Assembly (NCBI GenBank): GCA_003228415.1 | Contig: QIDL01000199.1 | Span: 1-5,055 of the forward strand | DNA length: 5,055 nt | Direction: 5' to 3' | From: Gammaproteobacteria bacterium | GTDB taxonomy: Bacteria > Pseudomonadota > Gammaproteobacteria > Pseudomonadales > Azotimanducaceae | Shown here: in pieces, positions 1 to 5,055 of the stretch | Position numbering within the stretch: position 1 is the first letter of the stretch | How the letters are laid out: every line of letters begins with the position of its first letter | Notes under the pieces: model-generated | Databases searched by the model: none | What the model was told of the DNA's origin: nothing | Seen by the model: the letters and a program-made list of their open reading frames with translations, nothing else | Translations under genes and position numbers: made by a program

Positions 1-913
1 ATGAGTGCAGGCACTCTTGCGAGCGCGCTCGCCAGATAGGGGGAAAAGTGTTCAAGGTCGAATGGCAGCTCCTGAAAACTGAAATCTTCGGGCAGTGAGT
101 CCGGGTCGACGGGCTTTGCCTGCCTCTCGAAGCAACCAACCAGCATCCGGCCCGCATCCGGCTTCAGGTAAACGCCATCATCGGGAACGCGGACAATCGG
201 CGCGGCCGCGGGCAACTCGACGGGCTCGGTGACGCAATAGTAGTGCTCGCACGGATACAGCGGCACGTTGGCTCCCACATCAAGCGCCAGGCGACGCGTC
301 CAGAGCCCCGCTGCAAGAATCACCTTGTTCGCTGTCAGCGTCACACCCTTGGCAACCACCCCCGTCATCCGTCCGTGCTCGACCAGCAAACGATTCACCG
401 GCGTGTGTTCCGAGATCTCTACTCCAGCCGCCTTCGCGGCCTTCGCAAGCGCCAGCGTCGTGTCTACCGGATTGGTCTGGCCATCGCGAGGCATGAACAC
501 GCCACCGCTGACGTCAGCCAGATCAAGATGCGGCCATCGCTCGGCCACCTCACCGGCGCCCAACCATTCACAGATCACGCCAAATGATCGCGCCATCGCC
601 GCCTGGCGTTTGAGTTCGATGGTCCGATCCGGATTGAGCGACAGAGTCAGCGCACCCACTCGCCGGTAACCGGTGTGCAACCCCTGCGCGTCCAGAGATT
701 CGTAAAGCTCTCCAGAGTCTTGGCGAGGCGGGTCAAATTGGCAGAGGCTCGCAGTTCGGCCACCAGGCCGGACGCATGCCAGGTCGTACCGCAGGTCAGC
801 CGGTCCCGCTCCAGCAGGCAGACCGAATATCTATCGAGCTGCCCGAGGTGGTAGGCGATGCTCGCACCCAGGATGCCGCCGCCAACGATGATGATGTCGT
901 AGTCTCTGCTCAC
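1..913 (-). pseudogene. FAD-dependent oxidoreductase, dimethylglycine/sarcosine dehydrogenase-like; frameshifted and cut by left edge
   Basis: The reading frame starts at a GTG (911-913), preceded by GGGGCGG and an upstream in-frame TAA. It opens with a Rossmann FAD-binding motif (IIIVGGGILGASIAYHL, residues 7-23), an acidic strand end (LLER), and the motif GTTWHASGL around residue 42. In the dimethylglycine/sarcosine dehydrogenase family the His of this motif is known to carry covalent FAD. After LTRLAK the frame runs into a stop at 647-649. The homologous continuation (DSGELYESLDAQGLHTGYRR, then VGALTLSLNPDR) is found in another frame starting at 719 and stays open to base 1, including QTNPVDTTLALAKAA, VILAAGLWTRRLA and YLKPDAGRMLVGCFERQ. 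One missing base near 719-721 explains the break. About 304 residues are visible; the family is larger, so the C-terminus lies outside. Such enzymes oxidise N-methyl groups of glycine derivatives; the substrate here is inferred. It could be a true pseudogene or an intact gene with a sequence error. Confidence 0.83.
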
Positions 914-1032
914 AAAAATTCCGCCCCGCAGGCCATGAGTTTAACAATGACTCTGAAACGGGATATGGTTCTGCTATTGCCGATGACTGGGGCCACCAGG
1001 CTTCTGAAGTACCGAGTGCAGAGCGGCCTCTA

Positions 1033-1065
1033 CTATGAACCGGCTATGAACCGGCTATGAGCCGG
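1033..1065. repeat. 11-bp tandem repeat, three copies, at the 3' end of the channel gene
   Basis: The unit CTATGAACCGG occurs at 1033-1043 and 1044-1054, and a third copy with one A-to-G change (CTATGAGCCGG) at 1055-1065. The third copy overlaps the last codons and TAG stop of the minus-strand MscS-type gene. Since 11 is not a multiple of three, the copies place a minus-strand TAG in each of the three frames. The repeat is read directly; slippage or duplication as its origin is inferred. Confidence 0.9.
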
Positions 1066-2617
1066 TCAGGCTATCCACGATCGGGATAGCCAGTTTGACC
1101 CCACAGCCTTCGATGACTCGCAGCACACCAAGGTTCAGGGATTCGGCCGCAGCAAGGTAACTCGGGAAATCGGTAACGTTGATGTAGGCAAACACCTTTA
1201 ACTGAAAGGCTTCTGCGCCTATGTCCGAAAAGCGCACCCGCGCACCCTCCTGCAACACCAATTCATCTTCTGCCAGCAGTATGCGCATACCGGCGAGTAC
1301 CTTCTCGATCTGCCCGGTTGAGGTGTCGTTGCGCAACCGCACAACGGGTGCGTAGAGAATTTTCTGACGGGCACTGAAATTCTCGATCGGTTCGCTGGCA
1401 AGCTTCATGTTGGGTACCGCCAGCACCGTGTTATCCAGGGTCCGAATTCGTGTGGTGCGTAGGCTGATTTCTTCCACCGTGCCGGTCCAGGTACCGAAGC
1501 GTCCAAAGTCGCCGACCTTGATCGGTTGCTGGGTATACAGGGTGATTGCGCCGAATACGTCCTCCAGCGGTTTCTGCAACACCAGCGCTACCGCGATGCC
1601 GCCAACACCCAGGCCGGTAAGCAGCGCTGTGATCTGGTAGCCCACATTATCGAGCCACATGAGCAGCCCGAACAGGATGAAGACAATTTTCAGGGCGCTG
1701 GCGAAAGGGCGCAGCAACGCGACGCTGGTACCCCGGCCCTGCTTGATCAGAAACTGGCCGTAGCCGTCGCGGCCAAGATTGATTCCCGACCACAGTACCC
1801 AGATGCCGGTAACAGTGGTTAAAGTGTGGGCGCCACTGACCTTCCGGGCTTCGGCGCCAAGGCCGAGCTGAACCATGACAATGGATGCGATGGCAATGAG
1901 GCACAGAACCGTGACCGGGCCCATCAGGAAACGCCGCATCTGATCGTGCATGGGCAAAGAAGGTTTCACCAGCATTCGGGCAAACCACCACGCGACCAAC
2001 AGCACGACAGGAGTGGCCGCCAGCGGGGTCAGCAGCGCGGCGACCCACTTAAACAGCTCGAGGCCAAGGAAACTTACCTCGGGAACATTTTCAAACAGCC
2101 ACTCGACCAACGGGTTGTAACGATACTCCTGGTAGAGATCATCCAGGATGGCAATGGTGGCGTTGGAGACCTTCCAGACAAAGCGATCGCCGTCGTCCGG
2201 CACACGCTGTAACAGCAGGCGGGTAGTACCGCCATTCAGCTCCACTTCGCCCATCTCATCCCGGTAGCTGGGGAGCCCGTCGGCATCCATTCCGTGGACA
2301 TCATCAGACAGGCGCTCCACGTCGATCCACAATGATCGCTGTAATACGACCGCCAACCCGGCAGCCAGTTGCTCGGGCGTGTACTGCTGCATGTTTTTGG
2401 GGAGGTTACGTAGATCCAGGTAGCGGGCTGCAAGCTCGGTGTCACCCGCATCCATAGCGGCGAGATAGCCAATCATGGCTCCCCTGGGGGTGTCCCGGCC
2501 GAGCGGGTCTCTGTCATCCACCTCGACGGTTCTTTCTGCTACCGCATTCGATTCGGCAGCAAAAGCAGAACCGGCCATCCAGATCGGCAGCAGCAAGATC
2601 AGAATCGTGTTTACCAT
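1055..2617 (-). CDS. MscS-family mechanosensitive ion channel with periplasmic N-terminal domain
   Basis: The 520-residue inner-membrane channel is predicted to open under membrane tension and release solutes during hypo-osmotic shock. A signal peptide (residues 1-20, ending GSAFA) is followed by an extracytoplasmic domain of about 160 residues. That domain begins with TPRGAMIGYLAAMDAGDTE, a type of segment seen in larger proteobacterial MscS-like proteins. Hydrophobic helices follow at about 187-213, 230-252, 263-282 and 303-322. The pore helix at about 329-360 (ALLTGLGVGGIAVALVLQKP) has the Gly/Ala packing typical of MscS TM3. The beta domain follows (about 363-415, with VGDFGRFGTWTGTVEEISLR and DNTVLAVPN), then a C-terminal alpha/beta domain to 515. 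It is longer than E. coli MscS (286 aa). The ATG at 2615-2617 has no clear Shine-Dalgarno. The gene lies 70 nt after the beta-barrel gene on the same strand, suggesting shared transcription. Family assignment is firm; gating behaviour and exact subfamily are not known. Confidence 0.93.
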   Translation of the reverse strand: MVNTILILLLPIWMAGSAFAAESNAVAERTVEVDDRDPLGRDTPRGAMIGYLAAMDAGDTELAARYLDLRNLPKNMQQYTPEQLAAGLAVVLQRSLWIDVERLSDDVHGMDADGLPSYRDEMGEVELNGGTTRLLLQRVPDDGDRFVWKVSNATIAILDDLYQEYRYNPLVEWLFENVPEVSFLGLELFKWVAALLTPLAATPVVLLVAWWFARMLVKPSLPMHDQMRRFLMGPVTVLCLIAIASIVMVQLGLGAEARKVSGAHTLTTVTGIWVLWSGINLGRDGYGQFLIKQGRGTSVALLRPFASALKIVFILFGLLMWLDNVGYQITALLTGLGVGGIAVALVLQKPLEDVFGAITLYTQQPIKVGDFGRFGTWTGTVEEISLRTTRIRTLDNTVLAVPNMKLASEPIENFSARQKILYAPVVRLRNDTSTGQIEKVLAGMRILLAEDELVLQEGARVRFSDIGAEAFQLKVFAYINVTDFPSYLAAAESLNLGVLRVIEGCGVKLAIPIVDSLTGS

Positions 2618-2638
2618 TTATCCAGTAGACATCGCGGG

Positions 2639-2667
2639 CACCGGACGCCGAAAGCCCATCACCGGAC
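2639..2667. repeat. 8-bp direct repeat CACCGGAC, 21 bp apart
   Basis: CACCGGAC occurs at 2639-2646 and again at 2660-2667, in the 70-nt gap between the beta-barrel and channel genes. The 21-bp spacing is two helical turns, which would suit tandem protein binding. The repeat is short enough to arise by chance in GC-rich DNA, so a regulatory role is only a possibility. Confidence 0.35.
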
Positions 2668-2687
2668 CTGTACCGTCGACATTCTTG

Positions 2688-3491
2688 TCAGAACCGGGCT
2701 TCCAGCAGCAGCCTCGGCCCATCATATTTATATTTGATGGAGCCGGTCAGATCGGACTTGGTGGCGGACACATCGAAGTCGAACACATTGTAGCCCAGAC
2801 CAAAACCGAAATTGCGCCAGGGATACCACTGCAGCTCAGCCAGACCGGAAGTCAGCGAACCGTTGACATTGTCGATCTCGATGTCGAGCCATTCTCCACG
2901 TATGAGGAACGACCAGTTTTCGCTGAAGTGGTACTCGAATGAGCCACCCAGGGTCGGCAGGGGAGCGGTTACATCGTTGAAGCTTTCAGGGTCGCCCTCG
3001 ATGTTGAGTCCTACCTTGAGATCTGTGATGTGGAGACCCACGGAAGCGGCAATCTCCATTTTCTCATTGTTGATGAACGAGAAGCGATAGGCCAGCCGAG
3101 TGACGTCCGTCTCGAACTTCACATTGACATCCGCATCGATTGGGAAGATATCACCGTCGTAATCGATCTCGAAGAGTATCGTTTTTGTCGAGTTACGCTG
3201 CAAACTGATGTAGTCGAATTCGATCGCGTGTCTTTTTGCAAATCGAAAATGAGTATCTATCATGAATTGGGATTTCCGATCCTTCAGATCCAGGTCTTTC
3301 TCCAGATCGAGCAGCGTACCGCTTCGTCCGGAGACCGGATCGGATACGCTGATCCTGGTATCGACGTTCGGTCGGTAGAAACCGACTCCGAAACTGAACC
3401 GATCTTTGCGCCAGGTTTCATCGGCTGCCAGGACGTTACCGGCAAACGCGATGGCCAGCCACAGTGTGATAAATCTGGTGAATAGTTTCAC
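2688..3491 (-). CDS. Predicted outer-membrane beta-barrel protein of unknown function
   Basis: The chosen GTG start gives 267 residues. A signal peptide (MKLFTRFITLWLAIAFAGNVLA, cleavage expected after residue 22) directs export. The mature part has no hydrophobic helices. It alternates polar and non-polar residues in strand-like runs, for example RFSFGVGFY (31-39), HAIEFDYISLQ (88-98), TRLAYRFSFI (131-140), SFLIRGEWLDIEI (194-206), FGFGLGYNVFDFDV (228-241) and RLLLEARF (260-267). The C-terminal Phe fits the signal read by the BAM assembly machinery. Size and strand number suggest a small barrel of about eight strands, but no named family was recognised. GTG 3489-3491 is preferred over ATG 3537-3539 because AAGGA lies 6 nt before it and the signal peptide then begins normally. 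It is first in a likely operon with the channel gene and divergent from the sortase. Its role, such as pore, adhesin or structural protein, is unknown. Confidence 0.85.
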   Translation of the reverse strand: MKLFTRFITLWLAIAFAGNVLAADETWRKDRFSFGVGFYRPNVDTRISVSDPVSGRSGTLLDLEKDLDLKDRKSQFMIDTHFRFAKRHAIEFDYISLQRNSTKTILFEIDYDGDIFPIDADVNVKFETDVTRLAYRFSFINNEKMEIAASVGLHITDLKVGLNIEGDPESFNDVTAPLPTLGGSFEYHFSENWSFLIRGEWLDIEIDNVNGSLTSGLAELQWYPWRNFGFGLGYNVFDFDVSATKSDLTGSIKYKYDGPRLLLEARF

Positions 3492-3497
3492 TACACA

Positions 3498-3502
3498 TCC
3501 TT
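3498..3502 (-). promoter_or_regulatory. Ribosome binding site AAGGA of the beta-barrel gene
   Basis: On the minus strand AAGGA lies 6 nt before GTG 3491. This supports the GTG start over the ATG 48 nt upstream, which would add 16 residues in front of an otherwise normal signal peptide. Confidence 0.65.
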
Positions 3503-3554
3503 GTACGAGTAAAGCCCGGGCGAAAGCAGGAAAGCTCAAGGCACCCTCGAGGTT

Positions 3555-3581
3555 AGTTTAGGCCACATGTCTGAGCGCCAA
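3555..3581 (-). promoter_or_regulatory. Weak candidate promoter for the beta-barrel/channel operon
   Basis: On the minus strand TTGGCG (3576-3581) and TAAACT (3555-3560) resemble -35 and -10 boxes but are separated by only 15 nt. They sit about 65 nt before the GTG start. The match to the sigma-70 consensus is partial, so this is a suggestion only. Confidence 0.22.
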
Positions 3582-3606
3582 CGATAGCTTGAATCCACCG
3601 AAATCG

Positions 3607-3625
3607 GAACAAAAAAATCTTGTTC
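3607..3625. promoter_or_regulatory. Inverted repeat GAACAA-N7-TTGTTC in the divergent intergenic region
   Basis: Perfect 6-bp arms at 3607-3612 and 3620-3625 flank a 7-nt A-rich spacer. The element lies between the divergent beta-barrel and sortase genes, where an operator could affect both. The arms are short, and no specific regulator can be named. Confidence 0.3.
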
Positions 3626-3648
3626 AGCAAGTATTTATTCCTGGAATC

Positions 3649-3658
3649 TATATATAGT
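3649..3658 (+). promoter_or_regulatory. Candidate -10 region of the sortase operon
   Basis: TATATATAGT is an AT-rich island in GC-rich DNA, 22 nt upstream of the sortase ATG. It could serve as a -10 box (TATATA or TATAGT) giving a leader of about 15-20 nt. No convincing -35 box is seen at 16-18 nt spacing, so activator dependence or a different element is possible. Confidence 0.3.
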
Positions 3659-3679
3659 GCGAATCTCGGCGGGGAAACC

Positions 3680-4366
3680 ATGGAAGGCGCAATGAGGGGA
3701 ACAGGTGGCTACGGGGCTGGATGCTGGTTGTGCCTGAGCGCATTGCTGGCGTCTGCGCAGGCCGCTACGGACGCCGCCGCGGACGACGTGACAAGCTCCC
3801 CGCCTGCACAAGCCTGGTACCAACTGCCGGCACCGGACCAATCGGATTGGTCCAACTCGCGTAAAACCGGCTACGCCAGGAGCTTGCAGGTCGACCTGGG
3901 GGAGCCCAGCGCCGTGGTCACCATCCCGATGCTGAATCTGGCGGTTCACGTTTACCCGGACACAGACAAAGTATCGCTGGAGCGTGGCGTCGCCTGGGTA
4001 GCAGGCACCAGCGCGCCGGGCGGCAGCGGCAATATCGCAATCGCCGGCCACCGGGACAGCTATTTTCGTCCTCTCGAGAACATCACTCTGGATGCTCGTA
4101 TCCAGGTGGCAACGAGGGAAGGGGACATTGAATATCGGGTGTCCAGCATCAGCATCGTCGATGCCCTGGATACCCAACCGTTGCTCCAGACAGGTGAATC
4201 GGTGATCACCCTGATTACCTGCCACCCGTTCCGCTATCGGGGATACGCGCCGGACCGCTATATCGTTCGGGCCCACAGGGTGGAGGACACATCCATGGCG
4301 AGCCGATCCGGCCAATTCGGTTCCGCCCAGACAAGCGGCCACATAATTCAAAATGAAAGGGAATGA
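3680..4366 (+). CDS. Class D-like sortase (cysteine transpeptidase)
   Basis: The 228-residue protein has all three sortase catalytic residues. His124 lies in NIAIAGHRDSYFRPLENI, Cys181 in ITLITCHPFRYRGYAPDRYIV, and Arg193 in the DRYIV of the same segment. The barrel starts at about residue 78 (VVTIPMLNLAVHVYP) and includes LERGVAWVAGTSAPGGSGN. The TCHPF-RY-G-APDRYIV pattern best fits class D sortases rather than class A or B. The N-terminus (WLCLSALLASAQA, residues 16-28) is a short signal peptide or anchor, placing the enzyme in the periplasm or on the outer face of the inner membrane. Sortases cut LPXTG-like motifs between Thr and Gly and transfer the acyl-enzyme to an amine. ATG 3680 follows GGGGA by 4 nt; ATG 3692, after GGAAGG, is also possible. 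The next gene, 3 nt downstream, ends in LPTTG, a likely substrate. A tail of about 28 residues follows the catalytic barrel. Confidence 0.92.
   Translation: MEGAMRGTGGYGAGCWLCLSALLASAQAATDAAADDVTSSPPAQAWYQLPAPDQSDWSNSRKTGYARSLQVDLGEPSAVVTIPMLNLAVHVYPDTDKVSLERGVAWVAGTSAPGGSGNIAIAGHRDSYFRPLENITLDARIQVATREGDIEYRVSSISIVDALDTQPLLQTGESVITLITCHPFRYRGYAPDRYIVRAHRVEDTSMASRSGQFGSAQTSGHIIQNERE
4356..4362 (+). promoter_or_regulatory. Ribosome binding site of the LPTTG protein gene
   Basis: AAAGGGA overlaps the last sense codons of the sortase gene and lies 7 nt before ATG 4370. This arrangement suggests coupled translation of the two genes. A second in-frame ATG at 4379 is possible but has a poorer upstream match. 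Confidence 0.55.
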
Positions 4367-4369
4367 ATC

Positions 4370-4855
4370 ATGAATGCAATGAAGGGAGCGATCGCACTAA
4401 CGGTCGCAGCATTTGGCGCCAATGCGCTGGCAGCCGAGGATTACACGATGACCTGTGATGAGGTCATCACCAAACTGAATCTCGAGGCGACGGCCGCAGC
4501 CAAGGATCGTTTCGCAGACCTGTCGGGGTCCTGCCTGGGGGTCGTCGAGCGCGATGGTGATCTGTACATGCACACCAAGGTGGTGGTGCGTCGCGCCAGC
4601 AGCAGGAGAGTCACTCTGGATGTGCCGGCTACCGATCGCACGTTCGACATAGCACCGGAGCCGGGTGCACGTGTCACGATCGCCGGACGTAAGGAGCGCG
4701 TGAGAGACCTCCCTCGCGGCCAGGAACTCAACATCTATATCGCCGTTGATGAATTCACTCAACCGATCATCGACGAAATCGCCTTCGAAACGGAGACGGA
4801 AGAGTTTGTTCTCGCACCGGCGGTAGTTGCGGCTGCGTTACCGACCACCGGCTAG
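4370..4855 (+). CDS. Small secreted protein ending in LPTTG; probable sortase substrate
   Basis: The 161-residue protein has a signal peptide (residues 1-21, ending ANALA before AED). The mature part holds two Cys (29 and 55) that could form a disulfide. A beta-rich central region follows (LYMHTKVVVRR, RRVTLDVPATDRTFDI, ARVTIAGRKERVRDL, ELNIYIAVDEF, about residues 64-128). An acidic stretch (FETETEEF) and a hydrophobic FVLAPAVVAAA lead to the terminal LPTTG (157-161). The TAG stop follows the Gly codon directly. Normal sorting signals continue with a hydrophobic helix and positive residues; these are absent here and not recoverable in another frame. The gene begins 3 nt after the sortase stop with AAAGGGA in front, so it is almost certainly its operon partner. 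Its function is not recognised. That it is a sortase substrate is inferred from motif plus adjacency. Confidence 0.88.
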   Translation: MNAMKGAIALTVAAFGANALAAEDYTMTCDEVITKLNLEATAAAKDRFADLSGSCLGVVERDGDLYMHTKVVVRRASSRRVTLDVPATDRTFDIAPEPGARVTIAGRKERVRDLPRGQELNIYIAVDEFTQPIIDEIAFETETEEFVLAPAVVAAALPTTG

Positions 4856-4871
4856 CGAGCAGCGTCTGAAT

Positions 4872-4902
4872 TCCCGGCCGCTCCAGACGCAGTGGGCCGG
4901 GA
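4872..4902 (+). terminator. GC-rich hairpin after the LPTTG gene
   Basis: TCCCGGCC (4872-4879) pairs perfectly with GGCCGGGA (4895-4902) around a 15-nt loop, 16 nt after the stop codon. There is no T-run after it, so a classic intrinsic terminator is not supported. It may instead protect the mRNA end, slow transcription, or belong to the leader of the next gene. Confidence 0.4.
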
Positions 4903-4908
4903 TGGCAG

Positions 4909-4934
4909 TCGGGCGAGCATTACCAGCCGCCCGA
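4909..4934 (+). other. Second GC-rich hairpin in the same spacer
   Basis: TCGGGCG (4909-4915) pairs perfectly with CGCCCGA (4928-4934) around a 12-nt loop. It starts 6 nt after the preceding hairpin. Together they form a tandem structured element between the LPTTG gene and the next gene; function is unknown. Confidence 0.4.
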
Positions 4935-5023
4935 TATGCCGCTGCGCCACTACGCGGACACCGGCACGCTCCCGTAGCTGGTCTGCGAACGCAGTACCTG
5001 CCAGAGTGCCTAATCTGATTGAG

Positions 5024-5030
5024 AGGAGGT
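5024..5030 (+). promoter_or_regulatory. Strong Shine-Dalgarno AGGAGGT
   Basis: AGGAGGT is the best ribosome-binding match in the window. It lies 11 nt before ATG 5042, longer than ideal but workable, and suggests a plus-strand gene starting at the right edge. Confidence 0.5.
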
Positions 5031-5041
5031 AACTGCCTGAC

Positions 5042-5055
5042 ATGGACAACATGTC
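5042..5055 (+). CDS. Start of a further plus-strand gene (partial, product unknown)
   Basis: Only four codons (MDNM) and two bases are visible before the window ends. The call rests on the AGGAGGT upstream and the same orientation as the sortase pair. The second ATG at 5051 is an alternative start. Whether this gene belongs to the sortase operon cannot be told; the hairpins in the 186-nt spacer argue for at least partial separation. Confidence 0.35.

Noticed and set aside
268..669. Plus-strand open frames opposite the flavoprotein gene (243-587, 268-669)
   Set aside because: The minus strand encodes continuous flavoprotein family motifs here; the plus-strand products are low-complexity, Arg/Ser/Thr-rich shadows.
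914..1032. Possible terminator and promoter between the channel and flavoprotein genes
   Set aside because: No stem with a T-run and no pair of boxes with proper spacing could be found on the minus strand.
3492..3539. ATG at 3537-3539 as start of the beta-barrel gene
   Set aside because: It adds 16 residues before a normal signal peptide. AAGGA 6 nt before GTG 3491 points to the later start.
3620..3679. TTG start at 3620 extending the sortase by 20 residues
   Set aside because: No ribosome binding site precedes it, the extension covers the AT-rich likely promoter, and it would place a non-signal segment before the hydrophobic region.
3635..4351. 238-aa minus-strand open frame opposite the sortase
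   Set aside because: It is a shadow of the sortase gene, which has intact catalytic motifs. The antisense product has no domain pattern.
4827..5018. 63-aa plus-strand frame overlapping the end of the LPTTG gene, considered as a shifted membrane tail
   Set aside because: It has no hydrophobic segment, so it cannot supply the missing part of a sorting signal. No ribosome binding site is seen.
4853..5032. TAG readthrough extending the LPTTG protein by 58 codons to TAA at 5030-5032
   Set aside because: The frame is open but encodes an Arg-rich sequence with no hydrophobic helix and no domain-like pattern. All frames are fairly open here because of GC content.
4852..5052. 66-aa minus-strand open frame (MLSMSGSYLLSIRLG...)
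   Set aside because: No ribosome binding site can be seen in the window, it overlaps the hairpins and the AGGAGGT-ATG start on the other strand, and it has no recognisable family. It could be the end of a gene entering from the right, but nothing supports that.

Overview
The window looks like part of a Gram-negative, probably gammaproteobacterial, chromosome. The signs are two Sec-type signal peptides ending in Ala-type cleavage sites, a predicted outer-membrane beta-barrel ending in Phe, and an MscS-type channel with a periplasmic-style N-terminal domain. Base composition is moderately GC-rich throughout. The exact taxon cannot be read from these 5 kb.

Layout: three genes lie on the minus strand in the left two thirds. 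From right to left these are a secreted outer-membrane beta-barrel protein (2688-3491), an MscS-family mechanosensitive channel (1055-2617, 70 nt downstream and probably co-transcribed), and the N-terminal ~304 residues of a dimethylglycine/sarcosine dehydrogenase-like flavoprotein running off the left edge (1-913). The flavoprotein is broken by an apparent one-base frameshift near 719-721. A tandem 11-bp repeat sits exactly on the end of the channel gene and places TAG stops in all three frames.

A divergent intergenic region (3492-3679) separates these from a plus-strand pair: a class D-like sortase (3680-4366) and, 3 nt later, a small secreted protein (4370-4855) whose last five residues are exactly LPTTG. 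The stop codon follows the Gly directly, so the hydrophobic helix and basic tail of a normal sorting signal are missing, and no frame downstream supplies them. This is the most interesting part of the window: a Gram-negative sortase next to a probable dedicated substrate with a minimal C-terminal motif. Beyond it is a 186-nt spacer with two GC-rich hairpins in a row, then a strong AGGAGGT and an ATG at 5042 that probably opens another plus-strand gene cut by the right edge.

Working together: the sortase and LPTTG protein are probably a translationally close, co-transcribed enzyme-substrate pair acting outside the cytoplasm. The barrel protein and channel form a likely second, divergent envelope operon. 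No functional link between the two envelope units is proven by sequence. The flavoprotein looks metabolically unrelated.
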